DNA of 64,000 bases from Actinocrispum wychmicini (GTDB lineage Bacteria; Actinomycetota; Actinomycetes; Mycobacteriales; Pseudonocardiaceae), in the NCBI RefSeq assembly GCF_004345645.1, contig NZ_SLWS01000017.1:124001-188000 (forward strand), given 5' to 3'. The notes under the pieces are model-generated. The model saw only the letters and a list, made by a program, of their open reading frames with translations, made no database searches and was not told where the DNA came from. Positions 44,250-52,825 of the stretch are shown in pieces. Position 1 is the stretch's first letter. The number at the start of each line of letters is the position of its first letter. The position numbers were made by a program, and so were the translations under genes.

Positions 44250-46411
44250 CCGAGACATCGCAGGTGGAGCTCGTCATCGGCGGGATGACGTGCGCGGCGT
44301 GCGCCACCCGCGTCGAGCGGAAGCTGAACAAGCTCGACGGCGTGCAAGCGTCGGTCAACTACGCGACCGAACGAGCCAGTGTCCACGTTTCGTCCACTGT
44401 GGATATTGACGACCTTGTGCATACGGTGTCCAATGCCGGTTACACCGCGGCGGAGGTCCGTGCGGAGCGGTCACCAGCGGCCGACCCAGTTCGCCAGTTG
44501 TGGCGGCGGCTGGTGATCGCCGTGGTGTTCACGTTCCCGTTGGGCGACCTGTCGTTCGCCGTGTCGTTCCTGCCGCAGGTGCGGTTCCCGGGGTGGCAGT
44601 GGGTCTGCTTCGCCTTGGCCGTGCCTGTGGTGTTCTACTCGGCGCTGCCACTCCACCGGGCCGCGGTCAAGAACGCCCGGCATGGCACGGCATCCATGGA
44701 CACCCTCGTGTCGATCGGTGTGCTCGCCTCGTTCTGTTGGTCTGTGTACGCGATCTTCGCGACGCCCGATGCGGGAAGTGGCATATATCTGGACGTCGCC
44801 GCGGGTGTGACCACGTTCGTGTTGGCCGGTAGGTACATCGAGGCACGGGCGAAGCGCACGGCGGGTGACGCGCTGCGGGCATTGTCCCTGTTGGGCGCCA
44901 AGGACGTCACGATCCTGCGGGACGGCGTCGAGACGTTGCTGCCGGTCGAGGCGTTGCGCGTGGGGGACAGGTTCGTGGTTCGGCCCGGCGAGAAGATCGC
45001 CACCGACGGTGTCGTCGAACAGGGACGCTCCGCTGTGGACACGAGCATGATGACCGGCGAGCACGTGCCCAGGGAAGCCGAGCCGGGGACGGCCGTGGTC
45101 GGTGGCTCGGTGTCGTTGAGCGGCCGGCTGCTGGTCCTGGCGACGGGTGTGGGCGCGGACACCCAGCTGGCGCAGATGGCCAAGCTCGTCGAACAGGCGC
45201 AGTCGGGCAAGGCCGGGGTGCAGCGGATCGCCGACCGGGTCGCCGGGGTGTTCGTCCCGGTGGTCCTGGTGCTCGCGGCCGTCACCCTGGCGGTGTGGTT
45301 GGTGGCCAGTGGGTCCACACAGGACAGTTTTACGGCCGCGTTGGCGGTGTTGATCATCGCGTGCCCGTGCGCCCTCGGCCTGGCGACACCGACCGCGCTG
45401 CTCGTCGCCACCGGCCGCGGCGCGCAGCTGGGCATACTCCTGCGCGGGCCGCAAGCCTTGGAAGCCACCCGCGCGGTGGACACTGTGCTGTTGGACAAGA
45501 CCGGCACGGTCACCGTGGGCAAGATGCAGGTGTGCCAAGTCGAACTGGTCGGCACCGACCGGTCGTCTTTGTTGCGGCTGGTGGGTGCGCTGGAGTCCGC
45601 GTCGGAACACGCGATCGCGCACGCGGTGACCGAGTACGCCCGCGTCGAGTGCGGAGATCTTCCTGCTGTGGAGGATTTTCGGGCGCTGCCCGGTCTGGGT
45701 GCCGAAGGTGTGGTGGACGGGCACAATGTGCTCGTCGGTCGGGTTGAAGTGTTCCGGCAGCGGGACTGGGTGGTGCCTGACGATCTCGTGGAGACCCAGG
45801 TGGTGGTCGGCTGGGACGGGCGGGTTCGTGGCCTGATCACCTTGACCGACGAGGTGAAGCCCAGCGCGGCGGAGGCCGTGCGCCAGTTGCGCGCGTTGGG
45901 GCTCAAGCCGGTGTTGGTCACCGGCGACAACGCCGCGACAGCGCGAGCGGTGGCCGACGAGATCGGCGTCGACGAGGTGCACGCGGGAATGCTGCCGCAC
46001 GAAAAGGTCGAGCTGGTCCGAACACTGCAGGCCGCGGGCCGGAGCGTCGCGATGGTCGGCGACGGCGTCAATGACGGCCCCGCACTGGCTGCGGCCGACC
46101 TCGGCATCGCGATCGGCACCGGTACGGACGTCGCCCTGGCCGCCGCCGACGTGATCCTCGTCCGGGACAGCCTGACCGCCGTCGTCGACGCCGTCGCCCT
46201 GTCCCGTAAGGCGATGCGAACGATCCGCGGCAACCTCGGCTGGGCGTTCGGGTACAACGTCGCGGCGGTCCCGGTCGCCGCGTTGGGCCTGCTCAACCCG
46301 CTCATCGCCGGTGCCGCCATGGCGTTCTCGTCGCTGTTCGTGGTGTCGAACAGCATGCGCCTCCGCCGGTTCCAACCCGGCACGCTGGGAGAAGCGCCCG
46401 CTGAGCGGTGA
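44246..46411 (+). CDS. copper-translocating P1B-type ATPase
   Basis: A 721-residue CopA-type pump. One N-terminal heavy-metal-associated domain has GMTCAAC (residues 13-19). The transmembrane metal motif is CPC (373-375). The phosphorylated Asp417 is in DKTGT, and the hinge motif GDGVNDGP starts near residue 605. The CPC motif and late N-x-x-x-YN plus M-x-x-S-S motifs (GYNVAAVPVA, AMAFSSLFVVSNS) indicate Cu+ export. GTG 44246 overlaps the CopD-CtaG stop (GTGA). It would export cytosolic copper or supply it to exported cuproproteins. Confidence 0.94.
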   Translation: MTETSQVELVIGGMTCAACATRVERKLNKLDGVQASVNYATERASVHVSSTVDIDDLVHTVSNAGYTAAEVRAERSPAADPVRQLWRRLVIAVVFTFPLGDLSFAVSFLPQVRFPGWQWVCFALAVPVVFYSALPLHRAAVKNARHGTASMDTLVSIGVLASFCWSVYAIFATPDAGSGIYLDVAAGVTTFVLAGRYIEARAKRTAGDALRALSLLGAKDVTILRDGVETLLPVEALRVGDRFVVRPGEKIATDGVVEQGRSAVDTSMMTGEHVPREAEPGTAVVGGSVSLSGRLLVLATGVGADTQLAQMAKLVEQAQSGKAGVQRIADRVAGVFVPVVLVLAAVTLAVWLVASGSTQDSFTAALAVLIIACPCALGLATPTALLVATGRGAQLGILLRGPQALEATRAVDTVLLDKTGTVTVGKMQVCQVELVGTDRSSLLRLVGALESASEHAIAHAVTEYARVECGDLPAVEDFRALPGLGAEGVVDGHNVLVGRVEVFRQRDWVVPDDLVETQVVVGWDGRVRGLITLTDEVKPSAAEAVRQLRALGLKPVLVTGDNAATARAVADEIGVDEVHAGMLPHEKVELVRTLQAAGRSVAMVGDGVNDGPALAAADLGIAIGTGTDVALAAADVILVRDSLTAVVDAVALSRKAMRTIRGNLGWAFGYNVAAVPVAALGLLNPLIAGAAMAFSSLFVVSNSMRLRRFQPGTLGEAPAER

Positions 46412-46426
46412 CCGCAGGCTTTCCTG

Positions 46427-47029
46427 GTGCGTATCGCGGAGTTGAGCCGTCGGTCCGGGGTCAGCGTGCCGACGATCAAGTTCTACCTGCGTGAAGGGCT
46501 GCTGGCTGCTGGTGCGCACACGAGCCGAAACCAGTCGACCTACGACGAGACGCACGAACGGCGACTTCGCCTTGTCCGCGCGCTCATCGAGGTGGGCGGC
46601 CTGTCGATCGCCGCGGTACGGCGGCTGCTGACCGCGGCGGACGTCCACACCATGCTCAGCGAGATGCAGGTGGTCACAGTGCCGCCGGGCACCGACGACG
46701 GGACACGGAACTGGGCGGACGCGGCGGTCGCGCAGCTGATCGCCCGCCGTGGCTGGCGAATCCGTGTCGACCACCCGTCCGCGCGGGCGCTGGCCGGTGT
46801 GCTGGTCACGGCCGCGCAGTTGGGACGCAAGGACTTTCTCGCGTTGATCGACAAGTACGCGGTGGCCTGTGCGGACTTCGCCGGGGTCGAGATCCGGTCG
46901 TTCGGCGGGTTCGCGGAGGAGATGGTCGTCGGCACTGTGCTGGGCGACGCCGCGATCACCGCGCTGCGCCGGATGGCACAAGGCGACGCGCTGCAGGAGA
47001 GCAATCTCGAAGTAGCCGGCTCGGCGTGA
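46427..47029 (+). CDS. MerR family transcriptional regulator
   Basis: A 200-residue protein, GTG start at 46427, 16 bases after the copper pump. The N-terminal MerR HTH reads MRIAELSRRSGVSVPTIKFY, then REGLL and a coupling helix. The C-terminal ~110 residues form an effector domain with a single Cys (AVACADF). The paired cysteines of the CueR/CopR metal loop are missing. It may therefore sense something other than copper despite its position. It could also belong to the TipA-like or generic MerR group. Confidence 0.88.
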   Translation: MRIAELSRRSGVSVPTIKFYLREGLLAAGAHTSRNQSTYDETHERRLRLVRALIEVGGLSIAAVRRLLTAADVHTMLSEMQVVTVPPGTDDGTRNWADAAVAQLIARRGWRIRVDHPSARALAGVLVTAAQLGRKDFLALIDKYAVACADFAGVEIRSFGGFAEEMVVGTVLGDAAITALRRMAQGDALQESNLEVAGSA

Positions 47030-47151
47030 CAGTGCCACGATGAGACGGACTCAACAGAACTGAGCCACTTTCGCTCGCCCGTGCTCCGCGCCGGCGAAAC
47101 AGTGACATTTGTACGGCAGCGTCATTTGTCCACATGGGAAAGGTTATCCAG

Positions 47152-47541
47152 ATGGAGCGAACGCCGATCAATCCCTGGTCGTGGTCCGTCACCTTGGGAT
47201 TCGACCAGGCCACCCTCGTCGAGGGGCACCGGCGGCAGCTGGTGTGCAGCGGCCAGGACGCGGTGGACGCCAACGGCACCCCACTGCATCCGGACGACAT
47301 GGCCGCGCAGATCGAGCTGGCCATGGACAACTTGCAGGAAGTCCTGGACGGCGCCGAGATGACCCTGGCCAACGTCGTCCGGCTGAACGTGTACAGCACC
47401 GACGTCGACGAGCTGTTCAAGCACTTCCCGTTGATCACCGAGCGGTTCGGCGGCAACCGGTTCGCGACCAGCGTGCTCGGTGTCGCGCGGCTGGCGGCGC
47501 CCCAGTTGAAGGTCCTGCTGGAGGCGACCGCGGTCGACTGA
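47152..47541 (+). CDS. RidA family (YjgF/YER057c/UK114) protein
   Basis: A 129-residue protein. ATG 47152 is preferred over the upstream ATG 47134 because GGAAAGG lies eight bases before it and the conserved part begins at once. Family features are VCSGQDAVDANG, MDNLQEVLDGAEMTLANVVRLNVY and RFATSVLGVARLAAPQLKVLLEATA. The usual RidA arginine that binds substrate carboxylates is replaced in the C-terminal strand region (GVARLAAP occupies the GVxxLxxP position), so deaminase activity is uncertain. It stands alone between the copper locus and the convergent P450 gene. Confidence 0.88.
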   Translation: MERTPINPWSWSVTLGFDQATLVEGHRRQLVCSGQDAVDANGTPLHPDDMAAQIELAMDNLQEVLDGAEMTLANVVRLNVYSTDVDELFKHFPLITERFGGNRFATSVLGVARLAAPQLKVLLEATAVD

Positions 47542-47550
47542 GCCATAGGT

Positions 47551-47590
47551 CCTGGGGGCGACGGCCGGATACCTGGCTGTCGCCCTCAGG
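47551..47590. terminator. bidirectional terminator between the RidA and P450 genes
   Basis: CCTGGGGGCGAC (47551-47562) pairs with GTCGCCCTCAGG (47579-47590) with one mismatch over 12 positions, separated by a 16-base loop. It lies between two convergent stop codons. Confidence 0.65.
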
Positions 47591-47593
47591 ACG

Positions 47594-48748
47594 TCACCGG
47601 AAACGCACCGGCAGCCGGCACAGCCTGCGGACCGTGGGCGAGACGACCCAGGCCAGCTCCTGTTCGGGAGTGGCCAGGGCGAGGTTCGGCGTGCGGCGTA
47701 ACAGGGCGAGCATCGCGGCCCGGACCTGAACCCGGGCCAGGTGCGCACCAATGCAGTGGTGCGTTCCGTAGCCGAATGCCAGGTGCCGGGTGGGCCGACC
47801 GGGCACGAACCGGTCCGGGGTGGCGAACATCGCGTGGTCGCGGTCGGCGAGCGTGATCGCGGCGGCCACCCGGTCGCCCGCGCGGACCTGGACGTCACCC
47901 AGCGACACTTCGGCGGTGGCGACCCGGGGCATGCTCAGGTTGACCGAGGGGCAGTACCGGAAGGTTTCCTCGATGACGTCGTCGAGCAACGCCGGGTCGG
48001 TCCGCAGCCGGTCGACCAGGCCGTGGGTGAGCACCAGGAGCACGGTGTTGGCGATCTGCGCGGCGGACAGCAGGTGGCCGTCGAAGAACAGCGACGCGAC
48101 GAGCCCGGTGAGCGCCGACTCGTCAAGGTGCCCCGCGATGAGCGTGGCGATCAGGCCGCCCGGTGGCCGGTCTCGGTCGGCGATCATCCTGACGACCTCG
48201 TCGTGTAGCAGGAGTTCGGCGGAATACGTGTCGGCCGCGGTCGCGCCGGGCAGGCCGATCCGCTGGTCCGACCGCCGGCGGATCGCCGCACGGCAGTGTT
48301 CCGGCACGCCGAGCAACGCGCACTGACTGTGGAACGTGAGCGGGGCGCAGAAGTCCGCGACCAGGTCCACGGTCCGTCCACTGTCGACAAGGCGGGCGAG
48401 CAGCCGGTCGGCGAGGTCGTCGACGCGCGGGCGCAGCCGTTCGACCTGCCGTGCCGAGAAGGACCCGCCCACCAGGGTGCGGATGGCGGTGTGCGTGGGC
48501 GGGTCCAGCTCCGTGATCGACATCCGCAGCGCGGGGCCGCGCGGGCAGCCGGTGCCGGCCGCCGCCCTGCTGAACCGCTTGTCCCGCATGACTTCTCTGG
48601 CCTGCTGGTATCCGGTGGCGAGCCACACCCGGTCGTCCACCAACGTCACCGGCTGGTCGGTCCGCGGGTGCAGTACGCCGACCAGGTGCCGGCGTCGCGC
48701 CCCGTTCACGAAGTCAGCGCCGCCGTGCCCTTCCGCCACCCCGATCAT
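47594..48748 (-). CDS. cytochrome P450 with atypical I-helix
   Basis: A 384-residue soluble bacterial P450. The heme-binding loop is FGYGTHHCIGAHLAR with Cys332. The K-helix ExxR is ETFR (261-264). In the I-helix, where the family has AGHETT, the sequence is DGHLLS (223-228), so the acid-alcohol pair for oxygen activation is missing. Such P450s often hydroxylate with substrate-assisted proton delivery, use peroxide, or catalyse unusual couplings in natural product pathways. The ATG overlaps the stop of the MFS gene (ATGA), and the operon MFS-P450 probably begins with the flavin monooxygenase at 51096. No ferredoxin gene is adjacent. Confidence 0.9.
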   Translation of the reverse strand: MIGVAEGHGGADFVNGARRRHLVGVLHPRTDQPVTLVDDRVWLATGYQQAREVMRDKRFSRAAAGTGCPRGPALRMSITELDPPTHTAIRTLVGGSFSARQVERLRPRVDDLADRLLARLVDSGRTVDLVADFCAPLTFHSQCALLGVPEHCRAAIRRRSDQRIGLPGATAADTYSAELLLHDEVVRMIADRDRPPGGLIATLIAGHLDESALTGLVASLFFDGHLLSAAQIANTVLLVLTHGLVDRLRTDPALLDDVIEETFRYCPSVNLSMPRVATAEVSLGDVQVRAGDRVAAAITLADRDHAMFATPDRFVPGRPTRHLAFGYGTHHCIGAHLARVQVRAAMLALLRRTPNLALATPEQELAWVVSPTVRRLCRLPVRFR

Positions 48749-49902
48749 CTCGCGCCTCCCGTCGTCGGTTTGTGGGGGATCCAGCGGGCCAGCAGGCAGA
48801 TCGCCAGCGCGACGACGGACAGGGCGGCGACAGCCGTCCGCTGGTCCGTCCAGCTCGCGACCTGACCGACCGCGGCAGGGCCGAGCAGCAGGCCGATGCT
48901 CGCGAGCGAGGCGACCGAGCCGATGGCCGAGCCACGTTCGTCCGGTGTGGCGGCATGTCCGACGATCGTGTACGACGTCGGCGTGACCACCGAGACCGCG
49001 GCACCGACCAGCGTCACGCCGGCCAGCCCCGGTGCTGGTCCCGCGGCGGTGGCGAGCAGCAGCACGCCCGCGCCGGCGAGGACGCCCGCGACGCGCAGGA
49101 CAGTCCGCGCGGAGGTTCGGCTGATCAACCAGTGGCCGGCGAAGCGACCGGCCGCCATGGCCGCCGCGAAGAGGCCAGGCATGGCCGCGGCCAGTGCCGG
49201 GGAAACGCCGACCGTGTCAGTCAGGAAGACCGCGCTCCATTGCTGCACACCGCTTTCGAGCACCATGGCCAGCGCGGCGACCACGCTGATGAGCGCGGCC
49301 ACGCGGCCGAGGCGAATCCGTCTGTGTGACACACGCTTGCGGACGGCGAACCGGCGCGGCATGCCGTGTCGGCACCGGACCACGCCGACTGCGAACGCGG
49401 CGGCCAGGGCAACGGCCATTGCCCGGCCGGACAACCCGATCGCGAGAGCCCCGCTGGTGGCGAGGCTGCCGGCGAGCAGTCCGACGCTGAACAACGCGTG
49501 TGCCCTGTTCATCACCGGCCGTCCCGAGCCCGCTTCGGCCGCGGCGGCCAACGCGACCAAGGCCACATTGCAGGCGCCGGAACCGAAACCGAACAACGCG
49601 ACCGCGCCGATCAGTGTGGGCACTGAGTCCACTATGGACGGTAATGGGGCCACTACCGCGAACAACCCGACGGCCGCCACGGCCGCCGGTCGGCCGACCG
49701 CGTCGAGCAGCCGGCCGACACCGGCCATCGCCGGAACAGCCACCAGGGCGCCGATCAGCATGGCGAGGGCGAGCTGCGCGTCGTTCGCGCCAGCCACCCG
49801 CCGGATTTCCGGCAGCATCGCCAGATACGGTCCCCACAGCATTCCGTAACCCAGGAACAGCGAGAACACCGTGCCGGTCCGCGCGGGAGCGACGACAACC
49901 AT
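48745..49902 (-). CDS. major facilitator superfamily transporter
   Basis: A 385-residue, ~12-helix MFS protein (starting MVVVAPARTGTVFSLFLGYG). Helices 2-3 enclose GVGRLLDAVGRP, the family cytoplasmic loop motif, and a basic central loop (RRFAVRKRVSHRRIRLGR) splits the two halves. The position between a P450 and a flavin monooxygenase gene suggests export of a pathway product or self-resistance. The substrate cannot be predicted. Confidence 0.88.
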   Translation of the reverse strand: MVVVAPARTGTVFSLFLGYGMLWGPYLAMLPEIRRVAGANDAQLALAMLIGALVAVPAMAGVGRLLDAVGRPAAVAAVGLFAVVAPLPSIVDSVPTLIGAVALFGFGSGACNVALVALAAAAEAGSGRPVMNRAHALFSVGLLAGSLATSGALAIGLSGRAMAVALAAAFAVGVVRCRHGMPRRFAVRKRVSHRRIRLGRVAALISVVAALAMVLESGVQQWSAVFLTDTVGVSPALAAAMPGLFAAAMAAGRFAGHWLISRTSARTVLRVAGVLAGAGVLLLATAAGPAPGLAGVTLVGAAVSVVTPTSYTIVGHAATPDERGSAIGSVASLASIGLLLGPAAVGQVASWTDQRTAVAALSVVALAICLLARWIPHKPTTGGAR

Positions 49903-49911
49903 TCAGCCCTC

Positions 49912-51096
49912 TCAGACGAAAGTGGTGTTCGGTTCGAGACCGCAGAGGACTCGTCCGTAGATCTCGGCATTGACGTCGGGGGTCATCAACGCGTGCAGGC
50001 TGTGCGCGCGCAGGTCGTTGACAATGCGCTGAATGGGAACCCTGGTGTACACCGAGGAACCGCCGCTGGCGCCGGCGAAGATGTCCGCCGCCGACAGGCT
50101 CAATCGCATGGCCGCGCCGACGTCCGCGCGGCACCGGGCCCGTTCCCACATCTCCCACGGCTCGTTCGCGGCGGCCTTGTCGTCCACGGTCGCGGCCACC
50201 CGCTGGGCGTGGAACTCGGCCTCGTCGATCTTCAGCGCCGCCTCGGCCACCCGCATGTGGGTCACCGGGGCCTCGCTCATGGCCGCGTAGTCGGTGTAGG
50301 TGATCTTGCGGCCGGGCAGCCGTTCGAGGAACAGGTCCCGCAACGACTTGGCCATCCCCACGCAGATGCCGACGATCGAGGCCGCGGAGGCGCTGATGAA
50401 CGGCGGCTGGTACATCGGCGAGCCCGTGCCCAGTTTCGAGACGGACTGGCTGGTGGCCACCATGGACGCCGGGAGGTAGCGGCCCGTCGGGATGAACAGG
50501 TCCCGCGCCGCCGTGCCCACGCTTTCGCTCGCCCGGAAACCCGTGGTGTACCAGTCGTCGGTGATCTCCAGGTCGGCCAGCGCGACCGGGCTCATGATCG
50601 GGTACGGCTCACCCGCCGGGTCGAGCACGATCGCCACGATCTGCTGGTATCCGCCGCTCAACGCGCCGCTGATGCACGGCCACATGCCGTTGACCACGAC
50701 ACCGCCGTCGACGGGGACAGCCGTCGCGCTGCCGGGGCCGATGGTGGTGCAGACCCGGACGTCGGGGTCGGCGAACACCTCGTCCTGCACCGCGTCCGGG
50801 AACAGGCCCAGGCCCCAGGTGGCGATCCACGAGCAGGCCACGACCCACGCGGTGGCGCCGTCGAGTTGCGCGATCTCGTCGGCCACTGCGACCATTGTTC
50901 GGGCGTCGCTCTCGTATCCCCCGTAACGCCGCGGAACCCGCATCCGAAACACGCCGGCGTCGGTCAGGGCTTTGACTGTCTCCTCGTGCTGGCGGCGATT
51001 CTCGACCGACCATTCGGCGTTCGCCCGAATCACGGGTGCGATTTCGGCAATTCGCTGCACCAACTCTGCCCGGGACGGGACTTCCGCAGTGGACAT
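49912..51096 (-). CDS. acyl-CoA dehydrogenase-fold flavin monooxygenase (HsaA/HpaB-like)
   Basis: A 394-residue protein with the acyl-CoA dehydrogenase fold: an N-terminal helical domain (AELVQRIAEIAPVIRANAEW), the segment MRVPRRYGGYES, and a C-terminal helical bundle ending ALMTPDVNAEIYGRVLCG. Relatives are two-component FMNH2- or FADH2-dependent monooxygenases that hydroxylate phenols or polyketides, and many occur in biosynthetic clusters. A flavin reductase partner is not encoded beside it. It is the first gene of an operon with an MFS exporter and a P450 (gap 9 bases, then ATGA). Confidence 0.87.
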   Translation of the reverse strand: MSTAEVPSRAELVQRIAEIAPVIRANAEWSVENRRQHEETVKALTDAGVFRMRVPRRYGGYESDARTMVAVADEIAQLDGATAWVVACSWIATWGLGLFPDAVQDEVFADPDVRVCTTIGPGSATAVPVDGGVVVNGMWPCISGALSGGYQQIVAIVLDPAGEPYPIMSPVALADLEITDDWYTTGFRASESVGTAARDLFIPTGRYLPASMVATSQSVSKLGTGSPMYQPPFISASAASIVGICVGMAKSLRDLFLERLPGRKITYTDYAAMSEAPVTHMRVAEAALKIDEAEFHAQRVAATVDDKAAANEPWEMWERARCRADVGAAMRLSLSAADIFAGASGGSSVYTRVPIQRIVNDLRAHSLHALMTPDVNAEIYGRVLCGLEPNTTFV

Positions 51097-51295
51097 GACT
51101 CTCCTAACCGGGGTTTCGGCAACACCCGAATGGTTCGCCGATCAGCTGGTCGATGCTTCTCCCGGCGTGCCGACAGGTCCGGCGACGAGAGACAGCACGA
51201 TCGAAGTAGTCGCCATGGCGCTCCAGATGTGACGCTCGGGCTCGTGCGGTGTCAGAAAGGCCGCACCCACCACCGGAGTCCACTTTGGAGGAGAC

Positions 51296-52771
51296 ATGAA
51301 ACCAGCCGCGCCGGCCGTGCAGGCCGGCCCACACAAAGGCTGGACGATTGCGCTCGCGTCGCTAGGCCTGTTCATGGCCGCCCTGGACGGGCTGGTGGTG
51401 ACCACATCGCTGCCGGCCCTGCGGTTGAGCCTCAACGCGAGCCTCGCTGACCTGGAATGGATCGTCAACGCCTTCACGCTCGCGCTCGCGTGTCTGATCC
51501 TGTTCGGCGCCTCGCTCGGCGACCGCTTCGGCCGACGGCGGATGTACGCGGTCGGGCTCGCCATCTTCACCGCGTTCTCCGCGTTGGCGGCGTTGTCGCC
51601 GAACGTCGGAGTTCTGATCGTGGCCCGGGTGGGCCAGGGGATCGGCGCGGCGATGGTGATGCCGCTCAGCCTCACCCTGATCAGCGACGCGTTCCCGGCG
51701 GAGAAACGCGGCGCGGCCATCGGTCTGTGGGGCGGTGTCGGCGGCGCAGCCGTGGCGTTCGGCCCGGTCATCGGCGGCGCCGTGGTACAGGGACTGACCT
51801 GGGAGTGGATCTTCTGGCTCAACGTCCCGGTCGGGCTCGTCCTGATTCCGTTGTCGCTGCGCAAACTCACCGAGAGCTACGGCCCGGCCAAGCACCTCGA
51901 CGTCGGCGGGCTGATCCTGTCCGTCCTCGCCCTGTTCGGACTCACCTGGGGTCTGGTGAAGGTCAGCGACTCCGGGTGGGGCAGTGCCGCGGTCATCGTC
52001 CCGCTCGTCCTGGGGGCCGTGTTCGTCGTCGTTTTCGTCATCTACGAGGCACGCCGGAAGATCCCCATGGTCAAGGTCTCGCTGTTTCGCGGCCGGGGGT
52101 TCACCACCGGCGTCCTGGTCAACTTCTTCATGTTCGCCGCCCTGTTCGGCGCCGAGTTCCTGATGGCGCAGTTCCTGATCACCGGTCTCGGCAACAGCCC
52201 GCTGCAGGCCGGTCTCAAGCTGTTGCCGTGGATGGCCACCGCGATGTTCGTCGCCCCGATCGCCGGTGCCATGTCCGAGAAGTTCGGCAACCGGCCGTTC
52301 ATGGCGGTGGGGTTGCTGCTGTCCAGCGGCGGGATGTTCTGGATCGCGGCGATCGCGGCACCGGGCATGGGCTATCTGGTGATGGGGATCGCTTTGCTGC
52401 TCAGTGGCGTCGGCATCTCGCTGGTGTTCCCGACGGTCGCCAACGCGGTCGTCAGTTCGGTCGCGCCGCAGGACATCGGTGTCGCGTCCGGGACGAGCAC
52501 GATGATGCAGCAGGTCGGTGGCGCGTTCGGGGTCGCCCTGATCGCGAGCGTCTTCGCCGCCGGCAACGAGTACAGCTCGCCGCAGGCGTTCGTCGACAGC
52601 TTCAGCACCGCGATCCTGGTGCCCGCGATCCTGTCCGCGCTGGGCGCGGCCGTGGCCCTGGCCTCACCGGGGATCGCGGCGATCCGCGCGGCCGCGGCAC
52701 GTCGAGCGGCGAGCATGCCAGCCCCGCCCGCGTCCGTCATCGGCACCGCCGAGGAGGAGCAAGCGGCCTGA
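51296..52771 (+). CDS. DHA2 family MFS drug exporter (EmrB/QacA type)
   Basis: A 491-residue, 14-helix antiporter. Characteristic motifs include MAALDGLVVTTSLPALRLSL (motif D1), GDRFGRRRMYAVGL (motif A), the C motif GVGGAAVAFGPVIGGAVV and WIFWLNVPVGL. ATG 51296 follows GGAGGAG. It is divergent from the flavin monooxygenase operon, and a terminator follows. In biosynthetic clusters these exporters give self-resistance by pumping the product out. Confidence 0.92.
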   Translation: MKPAAPAVQAGPHKGWTIALASLGLFMAALDGLVVTTSLPALRLSLNASLADLEWIVNAFTLALACLILFGASLGDRFGRRRMYAVGLAIFTAFSALAALSPNVGVLIVARVGQGIGAAMVMPLSLTLISDAFPAEKRGAAIGLWGGVGGAAVAFGPVIGGAVVQGLTWEWIFWLNVPVGLVLIPLSLRKLTESYGPAKHLDVGGLILSVLALFGLTWGLVKVSDSGWGSAAVIVPLVLGAVFVVVFVIYEARRKIPMVKVSLFRGRGFTTGVLVNFFMFAALFGAEFLMAQFLITGLGNSPLQAGLKLLPWMATAMFVAPIAGAMSEKFGNRPFMAVGLLLSSGGMFWIAAIAAPGMGYLVMGIALLLSGVGISLVFPTVANAVVSSVAPQDIGVASGTSTMMQQVGGAFGVALIASVFAAGNEYSSPQAFVDSFSTAILVPAILSALGAAVALASPGIAAIRAAAARRAASMPAPPASVIGTAEEEQAA

Positions 52772-52782
52772 GAGACACGACG

Positions 52783-52813
52783 GAAGCCCTTGGTGGATCC
52801 CACCAAGGGCTTC
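52783..52813. terminator. bidirectional terminator between the exporter and asnB-like genes
   Basis: A perfect 14-base stem, GAAGCCCTTGGTGG and CCACCAAGGGCTTC, with the 3-base loop ATC, placed 12 bases after each of the two convergent stop codons. Confidence 0.85.
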
Positions 52814-52825
52814 GTGCCGTGCGGC

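Noticed and set aside
44471..47038. An 855-codon minus-strand frame over the copper ATPase and MerR genes
   Set aside because: It crosses two real genes with intact motifs and has no domain of its own.
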